Shown one piece after another: positions 22,297-28,189 of a stretch of DNA of 30,632 bases. Source of the stretch: a virus; IMG/VR virus record IMGVR_UViG_3300025652_000323, positions 1 to 30,632 of that record; one strand, given 5' to 3'. The number at the start of each line of letters is the position of its first letter. The stretch's first letter is position 1. Below the pieces are notes generated by a model. That model had not been told where the DNA came from, made no database searches, and saw nothing but the letters and a program-made list of their open reading frames with translations. A program made the position numbers and the translations under genes.

Positions 22297-22911
22297 ATGG
22301 CAATAATCGCAAAAAACAATGGGAGTGGAGTAAATTTTGAACCACTACCGGCAGGTTCTTATGCTGCAAGGTGTGTATCTATGATACATATTGGCACGAT
22401 AGAAGAAAATATATTAGGAACAGTAAAAAAACTAAACAAGGTTAGGCTTTCATGGGAGTTGCCTACTGAGTTAAAAGTATTTAAAGAGGAAAACGGTGAA
22501 CAACCATATATATTGTCTAAAGAGTTTACTTTATCAATGCATGAAAAATCAACTTTAAGAAAGTTCTTAGAATCATGGAGAGGCAAAAACTTTACAGAAG
22601 AACAAACTATATCTTTTGATATAACAGTCCTTTTAGGAAAGCCATGTTTATTGTCTGTAAAACATAAAGAAGCTAAAAATGGCAATATTTATGCTGAAAT
22701 ATCAGGGGTAAGCTTAATGCCTAAAGGCATGGAGTGTCCTTTACAGATTAATGAAACACAAGAGTTGTCTTATGATAATTGGAACCAGTCATTATTTGTT
22801 TCATTACCAGATTTTTTAAAAGATAAAATAATGTCAAGTGATGAATATAAACAAATGGAAACGCCAAACCATATAGAGTCAAATGAGGTAGAAGATGAGA
22901 TTCCTTTTTAA
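22297..22911 (+). CDS. Putative single-stranded DNA-binding protein
   Basis: 204 aa. The first half has an OB-fold-like pattern (GSYAARCVSMIHIGTI, then KVRLSWELPTE and KEFTLSMHEKSTLRKFLESWRGK) seen in phage SSB-like proteins near primase-helicase genes. The acidic tail ends in EVEDEIPF, the same type of acidic, hydrophobic tip by which SSBs (DDIPF) dock replication proteins. Start ATG at 22297 (AAAAAAATGG). A copy of the phage promoter is upstream. The fold call is inference; the tail is seen directly. Confidence 0.7.
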   Translation: MAIIAKNNGSGVNFEPLPAGSYAARCVSMIHIGTIEENILGTVKKLNKVRLSWELPTELKVFKEENGEQPYILSKEFTLSMHEKSTLRKFLESWRGKNFTEEQTISFDITVLLGKPCLLSVKHKEAKNGNIYAEISGVSLMPKGMECPLQINETQELSYDNWNQSLFVSLPDFLKDKIMSSDEYKQMETPNHIESNEVEDEIPF

Positions 22912-22917
22912 AATAAA

Positions 22918-23352
22918 ATGAGCGAACTAAGTAAAATATACGAAAACATAAAAATATCTAATTTATCCAAAAAAGATATTTCAAAAATCGCAGAATCTGA
23001 GAGTGAATTTATAAAAGAAAATGGGGGGGCATTAGAAGCCTTCTCATTTCTTAAAAAAGTTGAACACTTAGTAAAAACAACTTTAGACAAAATAAAGGAT
23101 AACGCTTTAAACGATGTTTTAAAGGGCATAGACTATGCTCATGGCGTTAAATGTAGTGCAAGCGGTAAAACTACATATTACTACGATAATGACCGAGTAT
23201 GGTGCGAATTAAGAGACAAGTTAAAAGAACGTGAGAAGCTACTAAGTGGGATAAAATACAGCTTAGAAGTTATAAACGAAGAAACAGGAGAGATAGAAAC
23301 ACTTTACCCTCCTTACTCAAAAGTTAGTGAATACGTAAAGACAGAGTTTTGA
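22918..23352 (+). CDS. Unknown protein after the SSB-like gene
   Basis: 144 aa, lysine-rich and helical up to residue about 75, then a beta segment (CSASGKTTYYYDNDRVWCELRDKLKEREKLLS) and a second beta segment ending TLYPPYSKVSEYVKTEF. It lies 6 bp after the SSB-like gene and ends inside the first bases of palindrome h8. Similar proteins accompany SSB genes in other Bacteroidota phages, as far as I recall, but without known function. Confidence 0.6.
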   Translation: MSELSKIYENIKISNLSKKDISKIAESESEFIKENGGALEAFSFLKKVEHLVKTTLDKIKDNALNDVLKGIDYAHGVKCSASGKTTYYYDNDRVWCELRDKLKEREKLLSGIKYSLEVINEETGEIETLYPPYSKVSEYVKTEF

Positions 23353-23353
23353 A

Positions 23354-23400
23354 ATAACACCCTGATTCACGAAGTTTTAATTTCGTGAATCTAATGTTAT
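23354..23400 (+). repeat. Compact attC-like palindrome (h8)
   Basis: The outer ATAACA (23354-23359) pairs with TGTTAT (23395-23400). The inner stem GATTCACGAA / TTCGTGAATC (23364-23373, 23382-23391) is 10 bp and perfect, with an 8-nt loop. At 47 bp it is much shorter than the others, but it has the same ATAAC ... GTTAT ends. It begins 2 bp after a stop codon. Confidence 0.65.
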
Positions 23401-23414
23401 AAAATGAAAACAAA

Positions 23415-23762
23415 ATGAAAGACTTTGAAAAGCAAATATTTGAACTTACTGGATTAGTTAGAGAATATTATATGTCTGCATCAAATGATGGTGCAAAGTT
23501 AAATGAGATATTAAAAAAAATAAGTGCATTGCTATTTTACCTAGTTACAATACGAGCCGAAATACATGATGCATTTCAACAGTTAATATACGACAAAACA
23601 AAAGATAAGGGCATGAGTGTTGCAAGAGCCGAAAATGAGGCTCATGTTACTTATCCTCAAATGTACCAGTTAAGGCATATAATTGATAGTGCAAATGAAG
23701 TAGTAGGAGCAATAAGAACAAATATAAGCTACTTAAAAAAAGAAATTGATTTAAGTAAATAA
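23415..23762 (+). CDS. All-helical unknown protein
   Basis: 115 aa, four predicted helices (FEKQIFELTGLVREYY, LNEILKKISALLFYLVTIRAEI, VARAENEAHVTYPQMYQLRHII and ANEVVGAIRTNISYLKK). It follows palindrome h8 by 14 bp, so it may be a cassette gene or native. The middle 'VARAENEAHVTYPQMYQLR' resembles a phage family found beside SSB/recombinase genes; function unknown. Confidence 0.6.
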   Translation: MKDFEKQIFELTGLVREYYMSASNDGAKLNEILKKISALLFYLVTIRAEIHDAFQQLIYDKTKDKGMSVARAENEAHVTYPQMYQLRHIIDSANEVVGAIRTNISYLKKEIDLSK

Positions 23763-23766
23763 AAAT

Positions 23767-23786
23767 ATTACCCTCGGTTGGGTGAT
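23767..23786 (+). terminator. Short stem-loop after the helical gene
   Basis: ATTACCC (23767-23773) pairs with GGGTGAT (23780-23786) with one G-U pair and a 6-nt loop. Only TT follows. It is the first of two successive hairpins in this gap. Confidence 0.4.
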
Positions 23787-23804
23787 TTCAAAAAGTACAT
23801 TAAA

Positions 23805-23824
23805 AAGGGGTGTAAAAGCCCCTT
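23805..23824 (+). terminator. GGGGTGT/GCCCC stem-loop, first copy
   Basis: AAGGGG (23805-23810) pairs with CCCCTT (23819-23824) around TGTAAAAG. The T-run is missing (GATAGTGTTTT follows), so it may be a regulatory hairpin more than a terminator. The sister copy at 27336-27357 has the same stem and TGTrrAAG loop. Confidence 0.5.
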
Positions 23825-23847
23825 GATAGTGTTTTAAAATTAAAGTT

Positions 23848-24012
23848 ATGGAAGAAAAAACAAAACAAGAATTATTAGAAGAACTTACAAAAGTTTACGA
23901 AGAAATGGAACTTGCAATAGATAATCTAAAGCAAAAACAAGCTGATTATTTTGTAGCACAAAGAGCCATATTTGATTACGATAAAAGAAACGAAAATGTA
24001 CCGAGTAAATAA
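23848..24012 (+). CDS. 54-aa helical protein
   Basis: Starts MEEKTKQELLEELTKVYEEM and ends KRNENVPSK; one long Lys/Glu helix, with a QAD YFVAQRAIF continuation, likely a coiled coil. It overlaps the next gene by 17 nt in another frame. It lies 24 bp after a GGGGTGT hairpin. Function unknown. Confidence 0.6.
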   Translation: MEEKTKQELLEELTKVYEEMELAIDNLKQKQADYFVAQRAIFDYDKRNENVPSK

Positions 24013-24175
24013 AGATATAGTAAGCAGCATAAAGGGGAAAATTTACGCTAAAAAAGGAGATATAGTTGATGTATTTGTGAACAACGGAGACTTAGTAATG
24101 TGCGACCATATCATAAACGGAAAGCGTAAAATGGAAACGTTTTACTGCAATAAGCAAGACATTGAAAAGATTTAG
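23996..24175 (+). CDS. 59-aa SH3-like small protein
   Basis: 59 aa from the ATG at 23996, preferred to an upstream TTG at 23972. MYRVNKDIVSSIKGKIYAKK and GDIVDVFVNNGDLVMC form a small beta barrel as in SH3/KOW-like proteins, with a final HIINGKRKMETFYCNKQ. It may bind nucleic acid or a partner protein. It is the last gene before the structured element at 24198-24252. Confidence 0.6.
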   Translation: MYRVNKDIVSSIKGKIYAKKGDIVDVFVNNGDLVMCDHIINGKRKMETFYCNKQDIEKI

Positions 24176-24197
24176 ATTAATTTGATTGTAGTATAAA

Positions 24198-24252
24198 TAG
24201 ACGCTACCCGTTTGAGGTAGTAGTCTACTAATCGCTAAGGCGAATAAAGTTC
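24198..24252 (+). ncRNA. Two-hairpin element ending AATAAAGTTC, copy E1
   Basis: Hairpin 1: TAGAC, G, CTACC, a 7-nt loop, GGTAG, TA, GTCTA (24198-24227). After 5 nt comes hairpin 2: CGC TAAG GCG (24233-24242), then AATAAAGTTC (24243-24252) and a T-run. The stems differ in sequence from copies E2 and E3 but keep position and pairing. Eight bases on begins palindrome h4. Confidence 0.6.
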
Positions 24253-24260
24253 TTTTTTAA

Positions 24261-24386
24261 ATAACGTTTCCGCTATGAGTAGTGGAGGTTTTGGAACTAC
24301 TCACTATCAATTCAGCACAAATGACAATAGAAAGTACAGAATATAAAGAAAGCACTAACCCGCCATTACTTATAGCGAGTGTTAGC
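24261..24386 (+). repeat. attC-like palindrome (h4)
   Basis: The left arm (24261-24288) opens ATAACGTTTCCGCTATGAGT; the right arm (24360-24385) begins CCGCC and ends GTGTTAG. Pairing includes CGCTAT/ATAGCG, AGTA/TACT and TGG/CCA with G-U pairs between. An inner perfect 8-bp stem TGAGTAGT / ACTACTCA (24276-24283, 24296-24303) competes. The right end GTTAGCG lies inside the next annotated gene. Confidence 0.7.
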
Positions 24387-24503
24387 GGTAGTGTTTTTAA
24401 AGGAGATTGTGATAAAAATATTCATTGGTACGTTGGTGTTTATTCACAAGGACAATGGATTTATAATGAATGTTCATATTGTAAAAAAAGACAAAATGTG
24501 TAA
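24321..24503 (+). CDS. Cassette-borne small protein (W- and Cys-containing)
   Basis: 60 aa from the ATG at 24321 (MTIESTEYKESTNPPLL); an upstream GTG at 24282 lies in hairpin DNA. The first 20 codons are inside the right arm of palindrome h4, so the mature start could be further in. The rest, DKNIHWYVGVYSQGQWIYNE then CSYCKKRQNV, has a beta-hairpin and a CxxC. It overlaps the next gene by 8 nt. Function unknown. Confidence 0.5.
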   Translation: MTIESTEYKESTNPPLLIASVSGSVFKGDCDKNIHWYVGVYSQGQWIYNECSYCKKRQNV

Positions 24504-24735
24504 TATAGTAGTAATAAATAAAGGGGAAAAGGAAATAGAAACTCCAAGACAGTTTTTAGAACACTTTGGATTTATGCCTGAAAAAGAATTTGGACACAAT
24601 AAAATTGAATTGGATTATTGCCTTTGTCAATGTGATTTTGAACAAGCGTTGATTGATAATAATATCCCGTTCAAAAAAGATTGTGGCGATGTTTATGTTG
24701 GGATGTTAGAAGATATTGTCGGTGATGACGATTAA
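24496..24735 (+). CDS. Cassette-borne acidic protein
   Basis: 79 aa from the ATG at 24496, overlapping the preceding stop; the frame is open further up but that part is unlike a protein start. Starts MCNIVVINKGEKEIETPRQF, has DYCLCQCDFEQALIDNNIPF and ends in an acidic EDIVGDDD. Cys-rich centre, possible metal site. It ends 9 bp before box e, so with the previous gene it fills the cassette h4 to e. No family recognised. Confidence 0.6.
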   Translation: MCNIVVINKGEKEIETPRQFLEHFGFMPEKEFGHNKIELDYCLCQCDFEQALIDNNIPFKKDCGDVYVGMLEDIVGDDD

Positions 24736-24743
24736 CATTACCG

Positions 24744-24763
24744 CTAACATATATATAAACGAA
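24744..24763 (+). repeat. TAACATA box, copy e
   Basis: CTAACATATATATAAACGAA, identical to minus-strand copy b, and preceded by ACCG in both. It ends the h4 cassette and stands 20 bp before promoter C. Confidence 0.75.
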
Positions 24764-24783
24764 TAAATAAAAATATTTCTCTA

Positions 24784-24819
24784 AAAAGTTTTTTTAATCA
24801 AAACTTTCTACTATATTTG
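24784..24819 (+). promoter_or_regulatory. Repeated phage promoter, copy C
   Basis: AAAGTTTTTTTAATCAAAAC (24785-24804), 7 nt, then TATATTTG (24812-24819); same spacing as copies B and D. It drives the operon beginning at 24861. Confidence 0.7.
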
Positions 24820-24860
24820 TATCAAGATAACGGCAATCAAATTTAAACAATCAAAAAAAA

Positions 24861-25022
24861 ATGAAAATAACATTTGTATCAAACGACATAATCGAAGTAA
24901 AAACTAAAATATCTTCAAAAAAAGACATAGATAGCCAAATAGAAAGATTTAGGATTGATATGTTAGCAAAGCACGATTTGCTTTTTACTAAAGCACCTCA
25001 TTACATAAAAATAAATTATTAA
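24861..25022 (+). CDS. 53-aa small protein, first gene after promoter C
   Basis: Begins MKITFVSNDIIEVKTKISSK and ends TKAPHYIKINY. One helix (KKDIDSQIERFRIDMLAKHD) lies between two short strands, a plan known for small anti-repressors or toxin inhibitors, but no family is recognised. The ATG is 41 nt after the -7 box. Confidence 0.55.
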   Translation: MKITFVSNDIIEVKTKISSKKDIDSQIERFRIDMLAKHDLLFTKAPHYIKINY

Positions 25023-25070
25023 TACTAATAGCCCGAAACGAAAGGAGTAGGGCATAAACAATCAAATACA

Positions 25071-25313
25071 ATGATAATAGATTCAAACTACTCAATAGAG
25101 GTGACAAAAGATTCGGTAAACTTAAAATATGTTTCTGAATACGTAAACGACAAAGGTAAAACAGTAAAACAAAAAGACAATTGGTATTACCCAAATATTA
25201 AACTTGCTTTAAAAAAGTATGTCTATGAGGTTAGTTCAGATACTACTGAAATTTCTAAAATAATTTCTAAGTTAGAAGAAATAGAAAGCACTATTAATAA
25301 TCTAAAGTTATGA
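25071..25313 (+). CDS. 80-aa unknown early protein
   Basis: Starts MIIDSNYSIEVTKDSVNLKY and is beta-rich for the first 45 residues, then a C-terminal coiled coil (ISKIISKLEEIESTINNLKL). The stop overlaps the next ATG (ATGA). It may form dimers or trimers through the coiled coil. The 48-bp gap before it has a small GCCC/GGGC hairpin (25031-25053). Confidence 0.6.
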   Translation: MIIDSNYSIEVTKDSVNLKYVSEYVNDKGKTVKQKDNWYYPNIKLALKKYVYEVSSDTTEISKIISKLEEIESTINNLKL

Positions 25314-25456
25314 CTAAGCCAGAATACAAAAAGAGATATTACATAACAGTAGTTACAGTCGCAGTATTTTGCACGTACTGTTTTTTCAAGGGTCTTATTA
25401 TGACAGCACAGACTGTTTTTAACTATGTTTTAGAACTAATCAAATTAATACAATGA
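25310..25456 (+). CDS. 48-aa membrane protein
   Basis: Starts MTKPEYKKRYYITVVTVAVF and ends YVLELIKLIQ; a basic N-terminus and one membrane helix (about residues 11-30), then an amphipathic helix. It is joined by ATGA overlaps to the genes on both sides, which makes translation very likely despite the small size. Possible envelope-active phage protein. Confidence 0.6.
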   Translation: MTKPEYKKRYYITVVTVAVFCTYCFFKGLIMTAQTVFNYVLELIKLIQ

Positions 25457-25746
25457 AAGAACTAATAAAGAAACTAACCGAGCATTACGCTTGGTGCATA
25501 GAGAATATGCCAGAGGAAAACTGGCTTATGTTCACTTTAGACAATGATATTATTAAAGGAATTTGTTTATGTGCATCTGATAGATTCAATTTAGAAATTT
25601 ATGGAAGTAAATTTGTTGAAGATTTTAGAAAAGGATTTCTTTATTTGTGTCAAACTCCAAGCCATTGCGAAACCTTCAAAGAAGCATTAGAAACATTAAG
25701 GATACGCCACAAACGTCTGCTAGAAATGGCAGACTATGTAGAATAA
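25453..25746 (+). CDS. 97-aa unknown protein before palindrome h5
   Basis: Starts MKELIKKLTEHYAWCIENMP. Helical with several Trp/Cys (HYAWCIENMPEENWLMF, GICLCASDRFN), and a C-terminal helix (LRIRHKRLLEMADYVE). The stop TAA is the core of the ATAAC that opens palindrome h5 (25743), so gene and palindrome are fused. No family recognised. Confidence 0.6.
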   Translation: MKELIKKLTEHYAWCIENMPEENWLMFTLDNDIIKGICLCASDRFNLEIYGSKFVEDFRKGFLYLCQTPSHCETFKEALETLRIRHKRLLEMADYVE

Positions 25747-25835
25747 CGAACAAATACATGAGCAGGCGGGCTATGCTCTTCAAACCCGCAATACTAAGTG
25801 AAGTATCAAGCCCGCTTGCTTATGTATATTGTTAT
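25743..25835 (+). repeat. attC-like palindrome (h5)
   Basis: Left arm 25743-25771 and right arm 25810-25835. ATAAC/GTTAT, ATACAT/ATGTAT, AGCA/TGCT and GCGGGC/GCCCGC pair in register, with single extra or mismatched bases between. The inner loop holds ATACT/AGTAT. The opening ATAAC contains the stop of the preceding gene. Confidence 0.78.
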
Positions 25836-25853
25836 AGGGCGTTTTTTACGACA

Positions 25854-26132
25854 ATGAACAAAGGATTAACGATTTTAGCAAGATTAGGTACAAGTGAAAG
25901 AATGGTGGTTTTTATAGACCCAACTCAAAACGATATTCTTAAAATAATAAATGAGAAATACGGAAAAGATTGGGTAAAGGTTAATGAGTTATGTGTGGGG
26001 GATGTTTTGCGGTTTGATGCCGAACAAATATATCGTGGTTTTGACCCTCAAAAAAATGATGACAATTATTGTGAAGGGTGCTTGGAGCAAGGTGTATTAA
26101 AAGAATATGTTAAACCAAAACTGTATGCTTAA
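25854..26132 (+). CDS. Cassette-borne protein with a CEGC knuckle
   Basis: 92 aa from the ATG at 25854; the frame is open upstream but that part lies in palindrome h5. MNKGLTILARLGTSERMVVF, then a helix (ILKIINEKYGKDW) and a strand-rich LCVGDVLRFD, with DDNYCEGCLEQG near the end. No family recognised. It starts 18 nt after the GTTAT end of h5. Confidence 0.6.
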   Translation: MNKGLTILARLGTSERMVVFIDPTQNDILKIINEKYGKDWVKVNELCVGDVLRFDAEQIYRGFDPQKNDDNYCEGCLEQGVLKEYVKPKLYA

Positions 26133-26320
26133 TTGGAAATTTCACAATGTTGTGATAAACAAAAAAAACAGTTGAAAGGCACTATAAGTGTCAAAATACT
26201 GGTGCATGGAAATGTAAGGAATTTAAAAAAGGGGGTGGTTTAAAGGAAGTTTCTTTTGCCTTGCCAAAATCTGATGATTATAATATTGAGACAGAGGATG
26301 CTCTTTTAAATGCCCTATAA
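26133..26320 (+). pseudogene. Frame-broken small zinc-type protein
   Basis: TTG at 26133, adjacent to the preceding stop, opens LEISQCCDKQKK in one frame. After the eight-A tract at about 26160-26168 the reading continues only in the -1 frame as TVERHYKCQNTGAWKCKEFK, then KKGGGLKEVSFALPKSDDYN and IETEDALLNAL, with stop in the ATAAC of palindrome h5b. The combined C, C, C, C pattern makes one protein of about 62 aa. It could be a pseudogene, a sequencing slip or programmed -1 frameshifting. Confidence 0.45.
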
Positions 26321-26389
26321 CGTTAAAAATAAACGATGACAGCCTATACACAAACACGCTTTCGGCTGTTATTGTTTATTGATTGTTAC
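26317..26389 (+). repeat. attC-like palindrome (h5b)
   Basis: ATAAC (26317-26321) opens and GTTAC (26385-26389) closes. Arms AATAAAC / GTTTATT and ACAGCC / GGCTGT pair, with short bulges between. It begins in the stop codon of the frame-broken gene. Confidence 0.7.
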
Positions 26390-26439
26390 CTGCTGTTTAT
26401 TTTTTTTGTAATTATTTTTAAAATATTTATATAAAACCC

Positions 26440-26469
26440 TTGTTTATGTAAATATTAGTTGTATCTTTA
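26440..26469 (+). promoter_or_regulatory. Promoter inside a cassette
   Basis: TTG (26440-26442), 19-nt spacer, TATCTTTA (26462-26469), one base off the -7 consensus. It lies between palindrome h5b and its genes, so the cassette carries its own promoter. Confidence 0.5.
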
Positions 26470-26506
26470 CACCATAGAAACAAACAATAATCTAAAAACA
26501 GAAATT

Positions 26507-26704
26507 ATGAAAACTTTACTAAACGAAACAACAACAATTAGAGAAATTAAATTAAACATTGGAATGTTAGAATTAGATTTAGAGAGATTTATGGATGCTG
26601 ATTTATCAAATGATAATACAAGAAAAGAAATGAGAGAAATTTTAAATATGATTTCATCTTTAGAAAACAAATTATCAAATTTTGTAAAATCAATAGAATT
26701 ATAA
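26507..26704 (+). CDS. Cassette-borne coiled-coil protein (65 aa)
   Basis: From the ATG at 26507: MKTLLNETTTIREIKLNIGM followed by one long helix to the end (LELDLERFMDADLSND, MISSLENKLSNFVKSIEL). Likely a small helical hairpin or coiled coil. The TTG start at 26459 falls in the promoter and is rejected. No family recognised. Confidence 0.55.
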   Translation: MKTLLNETTTIREIKLNIGMLELDLERFMDADLSNDNTRKEMREILNMISSLENKLSNFVKSIEL

Positions 26705-26706
26705 TT

Positions 26707-26871
26707 ATGCAAAGAAAAAACGCAATTATAATAATTTCCCCGACTATTGAATGTTGGGGAAATTTCAAAAAAATGTGTGAAGCAAAAGGGTTGCCTTACC
26801 ATTCTTTAAAGATGCTAAAATTTCCAATCACCTACAAAGATTCGATTATTTACAAAGTCGAGTTTAAATAG
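26707..26871 (+). CDS. Cassette-borne 54-aa protein
   Basis: Starts MQRKNAIIIISPTIECWGNF. The part CWGNFKKMCEAKGLPYHSLK with KMLKFPITYKDSIIYKVEF after it resembles a recurrent small Bacteroidota protein ('N.K.LC...gL.Y..L....FP....g..I.K..F') with a helix-turn-helix-like core, perhaps DNA-binding. The ATG is 2 bp after the preceding stop; palindrome h6 starts 3 bp after its own stop. Confidence 0.6.
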   Translation: MQRKNAIIIISPTIECWGNFKKMCEAKGLPYHSLKMLKFPITYKDSIIYKVEFK

Positions 26872-26874
26872 CAG

Positions 26875-26932
26875 GTAACGACCTGTGTATGTTATCGGCT
26901 GAGGCACGAAGCTGGAATATACACCTTGTTAT
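26875..26932 (+). repeat. attC-like palindrome (h6)
   Basis: GTAAC (26875-26879) and GTTAT (26928-26932) are the ends; GTGTAT / ATACAC (26885-26890, 26919-26924) is the main stem. The right end reads GTTATGC. An overlapping second repeat, GGCACGAAGC / GCTTTCGTGC, offers an alternative fold. Confidence 0.65.
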
Positions 26933-26964
26933 GCTTTCGTGCTTTAATTAAAAAAAATAAGACA

Positions 26965-27243
26965 ATGCGTAAAATGAAATCAAACGCCCTTGCAATGTTA
27001 GCAATGGCAGCAGGAATGAGTGAAGGAAGTAGTATGATGTTTACTGGAAGCGGTGAAGATGATGCAAGGGTATTTATACCTAAAGAACCAATGCCACCAA
27101 AAGGCACAAAGGAATATTTTTTTAATAGCGTTGGCGAATTTTCGACTGAACAAATGCTAAAGACTGAAACTGTTTTTAAATGCTATGCTATAAATGATAA
27201 AAACGCCTTGCGAAAATTCAAGCGTTGGCAGCATGAAGCATAA
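26965..27243 (+). CDS. Cassette-borne unknown protein ending in box f
   Basis: 92 aa from the ATG at 26965 (an in-frame TTG at 26926 is inside the palindrome). A Met/Ala-rich N-terminus (SNALAMLAMAAGMSEGSSMM) and then PKGTKEYFFNSVGEFSTEQM and VFKCYAINDKNALRKFKRW. I have the impression this is a recurrent Bacteroidota phage protein, function unknown. The stop TAA is the start of box f (TAACATA). Confidence 0.65.
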   Translation: MRKMKSNALAMLAMAAGMSEGSSMMFTGSGEDDARVFIPKEPMPPKGTKEYFFNSVGEFSTEQMLKTETVFKCYAINDKNALRKFKRWQHEA

Positions 27244-27260
27244 CATAGATATAAACGAAA
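27241..27260 (+). repeat. TAACATA box, copy f
   Basis: TAACATAGATATAAACGAAA then CAGACA; 25 of 26 bases shared with copy d (17411). It includes the stop codon of the preceding gene and ends the cassette run h5-h5b-h6. Confidence 0.75.
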
Positions 27261-27335
27261 CAGACAGTTTAAAATAAATTAATAACCAGCTAATATGCCT
27301 ATGCAAAAACAGTAAAAAAAACGGAAAACTACTTT

Positions 27336-27357
27336 AGGGGTGTGGAAGCCCCTTTTT
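27336..27357 (+). terminator. GGGGTGT/GCCCC stem-loop, second copy, with T-run
   Basis: AGGGG (27336-27340) pairs with CCCCT (27349-27353) around TGTGGAAG, followed by TTTT. Compared with 23805-23824 the stem and loop are kept, and here the T-run makes termination likely. The next ATG is 20 nt on. Confidence 0.6.
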
Positions 27358-27376
27358 AAACTAAACTAAAAAAACA

Positions 27377-27871
27377 ATGGCAACAATACATATAGAGCAA
27401 TACAGAGGATACGATATAATGTTTAATACTAATTCAGAAAAATTTCAATCTGATATAGACAATGGGAAAGATAAAAATAGCTTATCGTCAGCCAGAAAAG
27501 AAATAGACGATTACATGAAAAATAATCAAAATTTTAAACCAGTAAAGGTTTTTAATTCATATTCATTTGAAATAAATCAATATAATTATAAAGCAGAGGT
27601 AAAGACAATAGTTTCTTTAAGAAAAGATAATGCATTTCAATTTTCCGATAAAACACTATTATCAAATTATGATATAGAGAAATCTGGAAATTGGTTTCTG
27701 TTGGATGAAACGTATTACAAGGATATTATGCATATATTAGACAATCTACGTATTGAGAGGGATAAATTAATGAACGAAGTTAAAATTATAGAAAACAAAT
27801 CTATATCTTTTGTCGAAAAATTAAAAGGTCAATCAGTTAAAGAATTTAGAGATAAACTATTAGGACAATGA
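27377..27871 (+). CDS. Unknown 164-aa protein
   Basis: Starts MATIHIEQYRGYDIMFNTNS. The first half is beta-rich, with KIVS-like strands, and the second half is a long helix (MHILDNLRIERDKLMNEVKI) with a final SFVEKLKGQSVKEFRDKLLG. The stop overlaps the ATG of the interrupted ORF (ATGA). No family recognised. Confidence 0.65.
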   Translation: MATIHIEQYRGYDIMFNTNSEKFQSDIDNGKDKNSLSSARKEIDDYMKNNQNFKPVKVFNSYSFEINQYNYKAEVKTIVSLRKDNAFQFSDKTLLSNYDIEKSGNWFLLDETYYKDIMHILDNLRIERDKLMNEVKIIENKSISFVEKLKGQSVKEFRDKLLGQ

Positions 27872-28137
27872 CAGAAATAGAAAGATGATACCAAGAGTTT
27901 TACGACAAACTACCAGAACCACAAAGAAGCCAAGCAAAGCAAAATTTTGCACTATGTGAAGCAATAGGTCAGCCAATGCCTACGAAGCTATCAGAAGCGA
28001 TTGGGCGAGGTTTTACGGCATCAAGGACACCACAAGGCACAAGCTATTGGGGAAATATTAAAAAATATATCAGAATTAAAGAGGATAAAGAAGAAAAACT
28101 AAACAAGAAAAAACAGAACGAGAGAGTATATTTTTAA
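27868..28137 (+). pseudogene. Small protein gene with an in-frame TGA at codon 7
   Basis: ATG in an ATGA overlap, then MTEIER, TGA (27886-27888), then YQEFYDKLPEPQRSQAKQNF and 63 further codons to a TAA. The part after the stop reads as a good protein (ALCEAIGQPMPTKLSEAIGR, ending EKLNKKKQNERVYF). A TGG-to-TGA change would explain it (ERWYQEF). Other genes here use TGA as stop, so a general recoding is excluded. It may be a mutation, a base error, a restart at the ATG of MPTKLSEA, or rare read-through. Confidence 0.55.
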
Positions 28138-28152
28138 TTTTTTAGTGAAATA

Positions 28153-28185
28153 GTTTTGATAATAAAGAAAAGTTTTGTAATTTTG
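28153..28185 (+). promoter_or_regulatory. Promoter of the structured leader RNA
   Basis: TTTTG (28153-28157), a 20-nt spacer and TAATTTTG (28178-28185) fit the -33 / -7 pattern. Transcription would begin near 28190, just before the folded region. Confidence 0.6.
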
Positions 28186-28189
28186 GGTA

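Noticed and set aside
24379-24495. 5' extension of the gene at 24496
   Set aside because: It overlaps the 24321 gene in another frame and the residues are hydrophobic, low-quality sequence; the ATG at 24496 is a better start.
25031-25053. GCCC/GGGC hairpin before the gene at 25071 as a cassette site
   Set aside because: A 4-bp stem only, without TAAC/GTTA ends.
14438-26932. A classical integron
   Set aside because: No IntI-type integrase or attI site is visible and most palindrome ends do not match the strict R-box consensus, so I call the sites attC-like only.
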